Source of the DNA: Hyposmocoma kahamanoa
Lineage: Eukaryota > Arthropoda > Insecta > Lepidoptera > Cosmopterigidae
Reading direction: 5' to 3'
DNA: 64,000 bases
Assembly: GCF_003589595.1 (NCBI RefSeq)
Contig: NW_020654810.1
Coordinates: forward strand, 22,491,068-22,555,067
The translations under genes were made by a program, and so were the position numbers. Positions 1 through 9,425 of this stretch are shown piece after piece; the stretch's first letter is position 1, and the number at the start of each line of letters is the position of its first letter. Below the pieces are notes generated by a model that saw only the letters and a program-made list of their open reading frames with translations, was not told the DNA's origin and did no database searches.

Positions 1-47
1 TTAATTAATAACTTTAGTAATTTTTGAAAAAATAGGGTGGTTCCTCA

Positions 48-190
48 GTCAACCGTGACCATGGGGCCTGTAAAGGGCCCGAAACGTTGGTTACAAAACG
101 CTGGTTGGTTTCAAACGTTTGTTTGACAAAACAAATTAACGCGATTTAAATCCGGAAAAATAGTTTCATTTCCTATTGTAAGAATTATTA
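48..190. repeat. Repeat E copy (foldback repeat)
   Basis: Shares the blocks GACCATGGGGCCTGTAAAGG, a stretch of alternating AAAC/GTTT, and CGGAAAAATAGTTTCATTTC with copies near 1.3, 15.5, 30.5, 31.6, 34.7, 36.1 and 37.4 kb. The best copies are imperfectly palindromic, so the family resembles a non-autonomous foldback DNA element. No coding capacity is seen. Confidence 0.6.
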
Positions 191-203
191 ATGAAAATAT
201 TTG

Positions 204-435
204 TTTTTTTAAATATCCAAGTAACGGGATGAACAAGTCGTGTGACTGGTGGTATATTTATAGCTTTAAATCGCAATGATCTGAGTGACACTGCCACTGC
301 GCCTGTCACCCTGAGACATAAGCTGACAATTCGAAACCGGAACGCAACAATGCTCACAATACTGCTTAGCGACAGAAATAGGTAAGGTGGCAATACTTCC
401 CTGCATGAAATATTTTGCAAGTAGCTCTACAGCTA
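204..435 (-). mobile_element. SINE-A copy
   Basis: One of about 25 copies in the window. The sense direction is taken as the strand on which the repeat ends in an A-rich stretch like ATATCATAAAAAA, which suggests retroposition. Conserved blocks include GGACGAACAAGTCGTGCGCC (reverse strand), TTTAAATCGCAAAGATCTGA, and CAGAAATAGGTAAGGTGGCA. The short open frames over these copies have the same translation only because the DNA is repeated, and are not genes. I see no convincing tRNA B box, so the origin of the head is open. Confidence 0.75.
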
Positions 436-684
436 CTAATTCATATATCTGATGATGAAGGTTTCATAAGCACACGTTTGAAAAAGGGCTTGCTTTTCCT
501 ATCGGAGCAGGCAGAGACTACAGCACTTTCCATTTTTCTTTCCACTTGCTCCTAATCCTGACACACATCTTTCATCCATCAACACGCATTTTATGCTCTC
601 ATACCACCATTCATGGACGACCTCTGTGACCCATCAGTTTGCGCTGTAGACGCTGGACGACGAGGTCCTATGTTACATTCTCTC

Positions 685-895
685 CTCCTTGTGAAAGAGT
701 TCGTCCAGGATAGTAGTGCGACCTTACCTATTTCTACCGCCAAGCAGTAATGTCAGCATTACTGTGTTCCGATGTTCCGAAAAGACGATGTCGATTCTTT
801 GCGATTTAAAGCTCTGCAACTGTTAAGGACAGACGTATAGCTTACCATCAGGCGCACGACTTGTTCGTCCCGTCACGTGATATTAAAAAAAAACA
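685..895 (+). mobile_element. SINE-A copy
   Basis: Sense-strand copy with the blocks GAAAGAGTTCGTCCAGG, ACCTTACCTATTTCT and GCGCACGACTTGTTCGTCCC, ending in an A-rich tail near 890. An internal deletion removes part of the middle of the repeat. Confidence 0.75.
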
Positions 896-963
896 AGCTT
901 CGCTCACAAAAACCCTTTATCCGCGGCAAAGATATTCAGTCTAATTTAAGTAAAAATACAATA

Positions 964-1900
964 TAGGGTAAAACCGGGGTAGATGGCGGGATTGATAAAA
1001 TTTGTTTAAAAAAAATTACGATTGGCCATCTCTTCCGAGGTGTCCGGGTGTGATGACCATAGACTATGGGTAAGATGGCCAGTAATTATTTCTAGACTTA
1101 GATAGGTCTTTTACTTGGTGTTTTGTTTTCTTAACGTCGTCAAATTCTCAGTTTTCTTGAACCCAAAAGTGGCACACGACGCTTTGGAGCCAGTCTTCGA
1201 TGAGGCGGATTTCATAGCAGCAGCAGCCTTAATAGCTATGAGTTCTTAGGTTTTCGCGATTGTTACATTTATGAAATGAAACTATTTTTCCGGATTTACA
1301 TTTGTTTTTCAAACAAACCAAAGTTTCGGGCCCATTACATGTATTAATAGCTGCTTTTATTGATTCTTCGGTGCAATTCCCTCTCATTGCGGCCACCTTT
1401 CTTTTGTGTTTAGTATGCATCTAAAACAAGTTCGAAAATAAATAAATTATTTTATGAATATTTTAGACCTTTGTGTGATCGGTATAAGTTGGTCGCATGG
1501 CCATCTTACACCGATTTTGATTGACCATCTATCCCAATATTCCGGGAGAGGTGGCCACACATAAAATTTAAACAAGAAAAAACGTGATACGTAAAATTTT
1601 GAGCTTCTAACAAAGCATTGGATGTAGACTAAGCGATAAATACAAAAATAATCCATATTTAAAAAAAATTCATTGCAGTGTAAAACATGAACCCTCCAAA
1701 AAATTTTAGCATTACTCAAAACAATTAACTAGGTTTTTACTTACTTTTTCTTTTTTTTCTCAGCATATTCGCCGTACACTTGCACTTAGAGACGATACGA
1801 TGCGAACTGAGCAATAACTATCGCCATCTCGTTAGCGGATCATTGAAATATTGCGATTGGCCATCTGCCCCCTATGGCCATCTAACCCGGTTTTACCCTA
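964..1900. mobile_element. 937-bp non-autonomous DNA element with TIRs and a candidate ATA duplication
   Basis: The left end TAGGGTAAAACCGGGG and the reverse complement of the right end TAGGGTAAAACCGGGT match over 24 bp with one mismatch. ATA lies immediately outside both ends (961-963 and 1901-1903), a candidate 3-bp target duplication. Inside, the motif GATTGGCCATCT recurs near both ends in the same sense as the TIRs, as extended subterminal repeats would. No transposase frame is visible; the short frames inside are not conserved-looking. A Repeat E copy lies at about 1243-1360. Superfamily is not assigned. Confidence 0.75.
1243..1360. repeat. Repeat E copy inside the 937-bp element
   Basis: Carries GGTTTTCGCGATTGTTACA, ATGAAATGAAACTATTTTTC and GTTTCGGGCCCATTACATG, matching other Repeat E copies. 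It may be a nested insertion or a shared internal segment of the 937-bp element; the borders do not decide this. Confidence 0.5.
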
Positions 1901-2160
1901 ATAGAGCGAAAATCCTAAAAACTAACTTAATTACATCTAGACAGGTACAAAAACATGCTCACTAACATATGCATGTAAATGGCATATAATAACATTAATC
2001 AATCTACAAAATAGACTTTATATCTTCCAGTTTTCAAAATATGTTTTTTGAATGCATGATTATTATAGTGTTTGTTGTTTTGATAATTATATTATCCATT
2101 ATAGTTATTGAATTTAGGCTGTATAAATTTCTTTTCATGAATTATTTTTCTTAATGTAGT

Positions 2161-2466
2161 GTGACGAGAGTACGGGGCAATCTTTGTATTATTATACAGG
2201 GTGTTATCCCTAAAGTGGAAATGGCTGGCCATATTCAAAGAGTCACAGACAGAGGGTGGTCACAGACAGTCACGAATTGGTACCCGCTTTATAAGCAAAG
2301 AAGACAAGGTAGGCCATCAAAGAAGTCGAACGATGATAATCCAAAAATAGCAGGAACGCTATGGCCAGGACTCGCATAAGATAGATTCTGTTGGAAAAGC
2401 TGGAGAAGACGCTAAAGGCGGACATTCGATGCTCGAACGGAGTCAAGTCTTCAAGGTTGAACGACG
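2161..2466 (+). pseudogene. LINE reverse transcriptase C-terminal remnant
   Basis: A frame of 72 codons includes KVEMAGHIQRVTDRGW, a tryptophan-rich middle and KQRRQGRPSKKSNDD, matching the usual C-terminal order of lepidopteran APE-type LINE polyproteins (K-W-AGH-I-x-R, then R-GRP-x-x-RW-DD). It stops at 2379; the sequence resumes in another frame as EKLEKTLKADIR, matching the W-x-R-L-E-E-A-F block. So there is at least one frameshift or stop and the fragment is dead. Only the 3' end survives, as expected of 5'-truncated retroposition. A LINE-F end abuts it at about 2467. Confidence 0.75.
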
Positions 2467-2755
2467 GGCAAGTCAAGTCAAGTCAAGTCAAGTCAAAGAT
2501 TATTTATTCCATAGGTAAAATAAATTTACACTTGAAAACGTCACATTTAAGCTACTGCTCGCTCACTACGCTGACCTCCCTGAGAAGAACGAGCAAGAAA
2601 CTCTAGGGATTGCTCTTTTCAAATAAACTTAAATGCTATGGAATACACTTGGAATCAAATTTGTGTGGATTCTGGAGCCATGTCGTCTTTCCATACATCT
2701 TTATCTAACACGTAGTCTTCAATTTTGTAATATGATTTTTCGATCAAAATATTGG
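2467..2755 (-). mobile_element. LINE-F 3' end (5'-truncated, pentanucleotide tail)
   Basis: On the minus strand this is the terminal part of a LINE reverse-transcriptase gene plus 3' UTR, about 80-90% identical by eye to the longer copy at 19131-19848. Its tail is five units of AAGTC (about 2470-2497), not the hexamer seen at 19.8 kb. The coding part covers only the last ~30 residues. It breaks off at about 2755, where a GC-richer segment begins. Confidence 0.8.
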
Positions 2756-4764
2756 CGTATTCGGCATGTCATCAGACTGTCTGACTGACTGACTGTGAGA
2801 CTGTCGCGGTAGTTTCCCATGCTGGTGCCGGAGACGGCGGTCGCTGGTGATTTCGCCATAGTGTGCAGTTGCGTTGCCGCGTTCCCATCTCGAAAAGCGA
2901 CGAGGCGAAACACCGTTCTAGTCGATAACATACATACAGACATAATCCTTCGTCTCCCCGGACGGAGGGTATCCATGAGGATTTCCTGACGTAAAAAGAA
3001 AAGGCGGTTAAAGCGGCCCTTACACATAACATTACGTACTAACTGTAATTTAAGATAATTAATGACCTTGCGAACAAAAATAATAAGCTATAAGTACTTA
3101 AAATGAAATAATATACTGTAAGTTGTATTCCATTCATATTGTAAGTAATAAATAAAGCTATAAATAAATACTGGTTGGCTAGAGGAACTCCTGACATGGC
3201 GGTTCTTCAGGATGTCCTTAGATTGGTGGTGGTGAGTTCACCATGGTCGGCCTTTACGAACTTGCCAGCTAATATTCGCTTCATAAACTTCGTCAAACGT
3301 TTCATACAGGCGATTATAACAAATCCTTCTGTTTAGGAGGTTATTTACATAATAATGTTCTCTTTTGTCTTGAAACAAAGACAAACCCTCTCAAATTTGT
3401 ACATTTCCTTAAGAGGGAGCAGAGAAAAAATTTATAATCTTCGATTTGATTTTAGAGGGGTATATCCACTTTAAAGTTAAAAAGAAAATATTGTATGAGT
3501 AACTACATGATATATTCAAGCATAGACATTAATCAGAAACATAAAACAATAAAGTTTCCTCGATAGATAAAAATCACGAAATCTCTCTCGAAATGCCTCT
3601 AATTTTCACATTTTTTCGATTTATCCTCGAAATGCTACAGGTTATGAGGACAAAAATTAGATAATTAATTATATTTATGCATGATCGACAACTATCACTA
3701 CGATTTTTTTTAAATCCCTTTAGTTTTAGAGTTATTCCGCTAAAACGAATTTGGTACTTTTAATGCGCAAAATTCAACATCTCCTGTCGCATGTCACGCG
3801 AACTTCAGGCATATATTTGTTTCACAAATTTGGGCGGAGCCAACGTCAAAACTTTTTTGGCATGCTCCCTCTTAAAGTACGCTAATTTCTACTTTTCTTT
3901 GTCCTGCCCCTGAAACACAGTTTTTGCAGGGAAATAAAGTTTTCTCATGTTTTTATGATAGAATCAGAAAATGGTATTCACAAAAAATGCCAGGAACAAA
4001 AGTCGTGTTACATAGTCTTATGAATCACCAGGCCCTCAACAGACGGCGTGATAGAGAAAACGTACGTAAATACAGTCATAACTTAGCAAGCCATTAAGAA
4101 TAGACAAACATTGCGAAAAGTAATCTATAGTGTGTTATGACTCGTTAAACCGCGAACCAACTCTACATATTCAAGGAAAGTGCTTACCTTTGAAAAGAAA
4201 GTTTATCTTTAAAAGCTGGAAGACATCCAAACTTAATTTTCTCTTATGAAATATACAAGGTGGAAAAAAACCCTTAAATGCTTAAGATAGGTAATTTCAG
4301 TTACAGGACATATTCATTTGTTTTTCTTAGTATGAACAACTGCATTCGCAAATTTTTGTTTAAAGATTAGTCAGGCAATCGAACCAACTAAAAATGCAAA
4401 AAAATGAACACTCTATTATGTACTAATCCGTAGGATCAATGACAAGGATGAAATCTCCTATTCAACATTGGATCTTACATTTAAAGACGTCCATGGAATC
4501 AAATATTAATCTAATATACTATTGACTCGTATACACGTATGCACATCATATTTTAAGACCCTATGTTTATTGGAGACGTTTTATGCTTATCATTGATCCT
4601 ATTGATTAGTTCAATAAAATAGAGAATGTTTATTTTTTTTGTATTTTTGCTTAGTTCAATTTCTGTCTCATGAAAGCTTTTTCGAATCCTATGAATGAAT
4701 GAATTCGTATTAAGATAAATAAAAGAATGTTAAGTCAAAAGTCCAAGATCAAGTTTTGCCAAAG
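2756..4764. other. Unassigned: GC-richer block, then AT-rich DNA
   Basis: About 2760-3030 is noticeably GC-richer and holds overlapping minus-strand frames of 102 and 86 codons with no recognisable motif; it could be the 5' end of an unrecognised retroelement. About 3040-3170 has several AATAAA-type signals and looks like an old 3' UTR. From 3240 to 4764 I see AT-rich sequence without coding capacity, tRNA or obvious repeat. Confidence 0.4.
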
Positions 4765-5090
4765 AGCGATGGAACGCAGCTTATTAGGTGTAATAAGAGG
4801 ATGGATAGAATCCGGAAAAATACTCTGCGGTCGAAGATATGCATAATCGATGTTGGGAAAAGGACAGTCAGGCTAAAATAAAAAGAGATAGACTCTTATA
4901 ACCACTTGGTGGATGCCGGAGAACGGCCAGTGACCACGAGACAGTCCAAGAAGGAGATGACAGGACGACTTGGACGCATATGTAAAGGACTGGTCTTACA
5001 TTGCATCAAACAGGGAACTCTGGAAGTCAAGAAGAGAGGTCTTTGCCCAGCAGTGAGATACAGTAGGCTAATTAAAAAAAAAGTGTTTCT
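4765..5090 (+). pseudogene. LINE reverse transcriptase C-terminal remnant
   Basis: Frame fragments read QRAMERSLLGV near 4767 and, further on, DLDAYVKDWSYIASNREL followed by a W-K-x-R-R-E block and AQQ. This is the familiar end of RTE-like or related APE LINE polyproteins (QRAMER-x-x-L-G-V; D-R-x-L-W-x-x-x-x-E-A-x-x-QQ). Several stops and frame changes separate the blocks. The DNA after it (CTTTGCCCAGCAGTGAGATA) is the usual LINE 3' boundary for this type. Confidence 0.75.
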
Positions 5091-5837
5091 GTTCCGTTTC
5101 CATTCATGTCCCGTTGTTTTTTTCCGCCCTGTATAGGTACTCGTACAGATAAAAAATATGGTTATGTCTGGAATCAATCATGAGTATATTTTGATTCTCA
5201 TTTGGCTGTGTAAATTCATCCTAGAGAGGAGGAAATTCATCTAGCGCAAGAAGATGCGTTAAAACACTAATGCTGTATTCCTGTAAAAAATATATACTCT
5301 AGCCTAGAGTAATGCAGTTCAATTGGCACTCTAAAACATAAAGTTTCGTTAGATAAAAAAAGAATGAGTATCCTAGAAAGGAGAAAATTGATTGCCTCAA
5401 TCGGCAACAAGAAATGTGCTCTCGCACAAGACAATGGTTCAAAACGCGGATGCCGCATGCCGCACAAATTACACCCTGTATGATTATATGATTCTCTCCC
5501 ATACACTCTTATTTGCTTGGCTTCCTCGTTCAGCTTGATTGTTTGCTTTCTATCATCGATTATCGAAAATTGACCCTATTATTATATTACACGGTAAGTT
5601 GTAAATTATATATAATCTTATGTTTTTATCTGCGTTAATAACATTTGTCAAAGTTTATTATAACTGTGGTCATCGTGTATTTTATAATCAAACATCATAA
5701 GAAACTTTTAGTTGTTAAATATTGGTAAATTGTTACGTAACTTACTATATTGTAAAAGTGTTGACTTAGTACGTTTGTTTCTTGTTTTGAAAGTTTCAAA
5801 GAGAGACTCGAGGCTGGCAACGAGGTGTTTCCATATC
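5091..5837. other. Unassigned AT-rich DNA
   Basis: Nothing recognisable. Two overlapping minus-strand frames (79 and 67 codons, 5267-5506) cover the same bases and show no domain. Confidence 0.4.
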
Positions 5838-5912
5838 GAAGTCAAAGTCAGAGTCAAATAATCATTTATTCCATAGGTAAAATATATTTACACTTGAAAA
5901 CGTCACATTATA
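5838..5912 (-). mobile_element. LINE-F extreme 3' end
   Basis: About 75 bp: a GTCAAA-type tail, then the 3' UTR block ending at AAAACGTCACATT. Only the last ~75 bp of the element is present. It points away from the LINE-F copy at 6195-6640, giving two 3' ends facing outward about 300 bp apart. Confidence 0.7.
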
Positions 5913-6194
5913 TCGAAAATAGAAATAGAGAACGAAGCAAGAAAAATAATCATAACTCTAATTTTATTTGTTGTATGGAAACGCTGAAACTATCTAGTTT
6001 TTCACATAACAAGTTAAATTAGTGTTACGATATTTTCCAAATGCATGTTACACGTTTTACCTTTTTAAGCGTCGTATATATTCAAGTAATTTGAAGACTA
6101 AATTGCAGATTAAACGAGATAAAAATCTGCATATGCATCGTCATTTTCACTGTAGGTTTTGTAAGGCAACATCGATCGTTATCAAATTAATTAA

Positions 6195-6640
6195 TGCCAT
6201 CAATTAGCAACCTTAGAGTTAAGTCCAAACTCGTGGTACCACGATTTCGTTTAACCAAGGTAAACGACTCTTTTATGGGGAACTGTATACGTTTTTACAA
6301 TAAGATTTCGGAGCATATATTAAGATTATCATTTCCTAAGTTTAAAAATTACATTTAAAATATTTTGATTGAAAAGTCAGATAAAGATGTTAGATAAAAA
6401 TGTATGGAAGGACGACATGGCTCCAGAATTTACACAAATTTGGTTCAAAGTGAATTCCATAGCATTTAAGTTTATTTGAAAAGCGCAATCTAAGTTTATT
6501 TGAAATTAGAGTTTCTTGCTCGTTCTTCTCAGGGAAGTCAGCGGAGTGAACGAGCAGTAGCGTAAATGAGACGTTTTCAAGTGTAAATTTATTTTACCTA
6601 AGGAATAAATGATTGTTTCACTTTAACTTTGAATGCCTTT
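6195..6640 (+). pseudogene. LINE-F reverse transcriptase C-terminus and 3' UTR
   Basis: Translates as VPRFRLTKVNDSFMGNC and IRFYNKISEHI, close to the copy at 19131-19688 (VPRLRLTKVNNSFMGNC), but is interrupted by stops (for example after FPKFKNYI). The 3' UTR includes a second copy of a CTAAGTTTATTTGAAA block, then TCTTGCTCGTTCTTCTCAGG. The tail near 6620 is a degraded CACTTTAACTTTGA repeat. Confidence 0.8.
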
Positions 6641-7129
6641 CTTCTGACACTCTATTGCAACTACATTTTACCAAAATAACAAATATTATCATAATTGCAA
6701 CATAGTATCAGTGGAGTCACCATGGAAGTAAATACAATGACCAGTAGTTGGAAAAATATTAACGTACTTGGGGTCATGTACCAGCATACATAAGAATATT
6801 GGTAAATATTAAAGAAAGAGTTACTTGCAGATCACGTTTTGCTTTGCCACTTAGAATATTTTAACTATGACTTCAATATAATTGGTAATTTATACTTGAA
6901 ATCGGTAAATTTGTAATAAAATATTGTATTATTATTTATTCATAAGGCACAAGTAAAGTACATTATAAATACATTACAGTCTAGCCAAATACAAAACTAA
7001 TACATAATTTACATTTCACTTATTCTAACAAATATACTAAATTAAGAGTTCAACCACAGGGAATTTTCTTATTATCTTTTAAGGCGAAGATACTTTTATC
7101 ATGTGATCTTTTTGTTCACTGTCACTGGC
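6641..7129. other. Unassigned; possible LINE 3' tail
   Basis: Mostly AT-rich. Around 6925-7020 the sequence TTATTATTTATTCATAAGGC followed by an A/T-poor stretch resembles the 3' end of a minus-strand LINE. No coding part is recognised. Confidence 0.35.
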
Positions 7130-7358
7130 GCTATTTAATAATAATAATAATAACGCACACACTCAACATAGCCCCGCACTAGGGAAACCCTGAGTCGCGG
7201 GTGCCATGGACACACACATAGACAACCACAAATCACACCCAAACTCACGAGAGAAATAAATGTACGTCATACAAATATTTCTCCCGGCCCGGGAATCGAA
7301 CCTGGGACCTCCGCGTGGCAGTCCGGCATGGTAACCGTTCGGCCACAGAGGCAGTTTA
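7130..7358 (-). mobile_element. SINE-C copy (tRNA-headed SINE)
   Basis: Read on the minus strand: CTCTGTGGCCGAACGGTTAC (A-box region), GGTTCGATTCCCGGGCCGGG (B box and T-arm), a body with TATTTCTCTCGTGAGTTTGG, then GTGCGGGGCTATGTTG and a (TTA)n end that appears as AATAATAATAATAATAA on the plus strand. A tRNA-like head, unrelated body and simple-repeat tail define a tRNA-derived SINE. The D- and T-arm regions are tRNA-like, but no full cloverleaf is kept. Confidence 0.85.
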
Positions 7359-7424
7359 GTTTATTTAGTTTAATCATACACTAACTGTAAATGAATTTGT
7401 TCGTTTTAAACGTCTTATGATATT

Positions 7425-7640
7425 TGTGTGGTCTAAGAAGCCTCAACGTTCACATGATGGTGAAGTCTGCGTAGGTGGGCTTCGGCGTACTTCTGCGCTA
7501 TGTTGTCTACGGATTCCATTTCCAAGTTTCGTTGGAGGTCTTCGTTTTGTACATACCAAGCTGCATTTGCAATGTTCCTAAGTACTAAAATATAGTCACT
7601 TTTTTGAATAAGCCAGAGATATTCCCACTAAAGCTAATGA
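7425..7640 (-). pseudogene. Jockey-like LINE reverse transcriptase C-terminus
   Basis: A minus-strand frame runs unbroken for about 60 codons, reading SDYILVLRNIANAAWYV, QNEDLQRNLEMESVDN and YAEAHLRRLHHHVNVEA before a stop. This matches the end of jockey-type reverse transcriptases (N-A-P-W-Y-V-x-N-x-x-L-x-x-D-L ... H-x-x-R-L-x-x-H-x-N-x-x-A). It lies directly beyond the SINE-C copy. No upstream RT domain is present, so it is a truncated dead copy. Confidence 0.8.
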
Positions 7641-7864
7641 AAAAGATATCAATTAGATAACTAATTTACAAATTTACACATTGTTAGGTCAGGTAAATAC
7701 CATATGACAATAAAAGTTAATAATAAACAATAAAAAAAATAATACAAAAAAATAAATAAATAAAAAAATATGAATATATTGTGAACATATGTTCACAAAT
7801 AAATTGAAAAGATTCTTAGTATCGTTTAACTGTTTTTGTAATTTACATGTGTTTTTTTATTATA
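7641..7864. other. AT-rich low-complexity DNA
   Basis: A/T-rich stretch with runs such as AATAAATAAATAAAAAAATA. No gene seen. Confidence 0.5.
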
Positions 7865-8180
7865 AATCTATAAATAGATAAGGATAATGGATAATGTAAT
7901 TATTTAATACAAAGATCGAACGCTTAGAAAAAAATCCTTCGACCCGGCCGGATTCGAACCGACATCTTCTAGCAAACCGGCTGACGCTATGCCAACTAAT
8001 CCACAGAACGAACCAGCAGACCTCACGAATTTTTCTATGTGCTTGTTGTCGGATCTTTGTACTTGGTTTCCAACGACTTTTTAGCCGTAGCGCCATCTAT
8101 GAGAAATCTATGAATTATTTTTTTTATCACCCAGGTAGATTACAACTACCGGCCCTGGCTAGAGATGTCAATATTAACTG
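7865..8180 (-). mobile_element. SINE-B copy, near full length
   Basis: On the minus strand it begins near GACATCTCTAGCCAGGGCC, continues through ATGGCGCTACGGCTAAAAAG and TTCGTGAGGTCTGCTGG, then a tRNA-like part (GATTAGTTGGCATAGCG; GTCGGTTCGAATCCGGCCGG), and ends with GTTCGATCTTTGTATTAA. The copy at 48742-49049 has the same order and a target duplication, which fixes the unit at about 308 bp. Confidence 0.85.
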
Positions 8181-8744
8181 TAATTAAATTTTTATTGAAT
8201 TGATGTACAATTATTTTTTGTGAATAGATAATGTACTTAGTAAGTTAAGTCGCAATGCCCTTTCAGTGTTTCTGTCGGGTCATGTAATAAGTTTAAGACC
8301 TTTTTCTGTACTACACAAAGCTATAAATTATATGACTATGTTGTAGTTTATGTCTAGTTTCTATGTTACACAAAATTGACATAAACTTAAATTATGCTAT
8401 GGTAACATAAAGTCGTTGCTACTCGGTTCCGCAGAGGTGAATAGTGGCTTAGTGTAACCAGTGTTGTGCAGCGTAATTCATATTTAATGACTTAACTAAA
8501 CAATTATCCCCCATGTATACTACCAACGAGAAATACAACTAAGTGTAATCTATGTAAGCCGCTAAGTATAATGTATGTTATTCTACTTATTAAGTGCATA
8601 CGTCCTACTCAATAATTGCATATGAGTTGTGTGACGTGGGAAAGTCTGTCTCATACATATTATTAATTTGTTACAGATTGCACAATCTATCTGCACTGGA
8701 CACTCGATAGCAGGTAAGATAAAGTCTACTTTAGAACATTAAAG
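8181..8744. other. Unassigned AT-rich DNA
   Basis: About 8185-8235 resembles the A/T-rich sequence that borders other SINE-B copies (AATTCAATAAAAATTTAATT on the minus strand). The rest shows no coding region or repeat that I recognise. Confidence 0.4.
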
Positions 8745-9165
8745 CTCCTTGTAAAAGGGTTCGTCCAGGAAAGTACTACCACCTTACCTATTTCTGCCGC
8801 CAAGCAATAATGTCAGCATTACTGTGTTCCGGTTTTGAAGGGTAAGGGTGCTGGTGAAATTACAGGTAGGACTTGTCAACTTTATGTCTGGTAGCGCAGT
8901 GCAGTGCCCCTCAGATCTTGGCGACTTAAAACTCTGAACGGCATTGCAACTGTTAGGTCCAGGCGTGTCGGCTTGTCGTATTCCAGAACTCTACTCAATG
9001 CTCAAGTCAGGACTTGAGCAGACTTGTGTATGATTTCAAGCACTGGAAATACGACCCTAATGGCAAGGACTTGAGTGTGATTTTCAGTGCTCACTGCAAT
9101 ATGCAAGTCCTGACTTGAGCATTGAGTAGAGTTCTGGAATACGACCTTTAGTATCATAATAAAAT
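8745..9165 (+). mobile_element. SINE-A copy split by a 171-bp foldback element
   Basis: The left part (8745-8974) covers the SINE-A head to GTCCAGGCGTGTCGG. The right part (9146-9165) is the 3' end, TAGTATCATAATAAAA. The foldback element sits between. This dates the foldback insertion as later than the SINE-A insertion. Confidence 0.8.
8975..9145. mobile_element. 171-bp foldback MITE with perfect 42-bp arms
   Basis: The first 42 bases (8975-9016, starting GTCGTATTCCAGAACTCTAC) are the exact reverse complement of the last 42 (9104-9145, ending GAGTTCTGGAATACGAC). CTT flanks both sides (8972-8974 and 9146-9148), a possible 3-bp target duplication. The middle also contains inverted words (CAAGCACTGGAAAT versus ATTTTCAGTGCTC). 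Zero mismatches in the arms implies a young copy or recent arm conversion. No protein is encoded. Confidence 0.85.
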
Positions 9166-9224
9166 AAGTTTGTTAGTTACCATTCGGTTTAATCTGACTA
9201 ACGTAGATACGACACAACCTCAAA

Positions 9225-9425
9225 TGGGTGTCCGCATAACAGTGGAAATGTTGAATCAATCACACTGATTAGTGTATGATGTGAAAACACGATACCTAAA
9301 AATGTTCACTATAAAAAACTCAAACTTACCTCGAAATTGTACAAGAAAACCGTTGTATTCAATACGTACTTTACAAAATTCATTTTTTTATATCAACTGA
9401 ACTAAATAGAGCTCGTAAACCATGA
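9225..9425. repeat. Element I copy
   Basis: Matches 58378-58600 over about 200 bp (TCCGCATAACAGTGGAAATG, GTGTGAAAACACGAT-like block, TTCACTATAAAAAA, AACTTACCTCGAAATT, GAACTAAATAGA). On the minus strand both copies keep a good 5' splice-site match, CGAG|GTAAGTT. The element type is unknown. Confidence 0.6.

Noticed and set aside
166..420. 84-codon minus-strand frame and similar frames containing LCLRVTGA or RRVAYHQ
   Set aside because: They lie over SINE-A and recur wherever SINE-A recurs (14.3, 27.7, 32.3, 33.9, 45.3, 47.6, 49.9 kb); the similarity is that of the DNA repeat.
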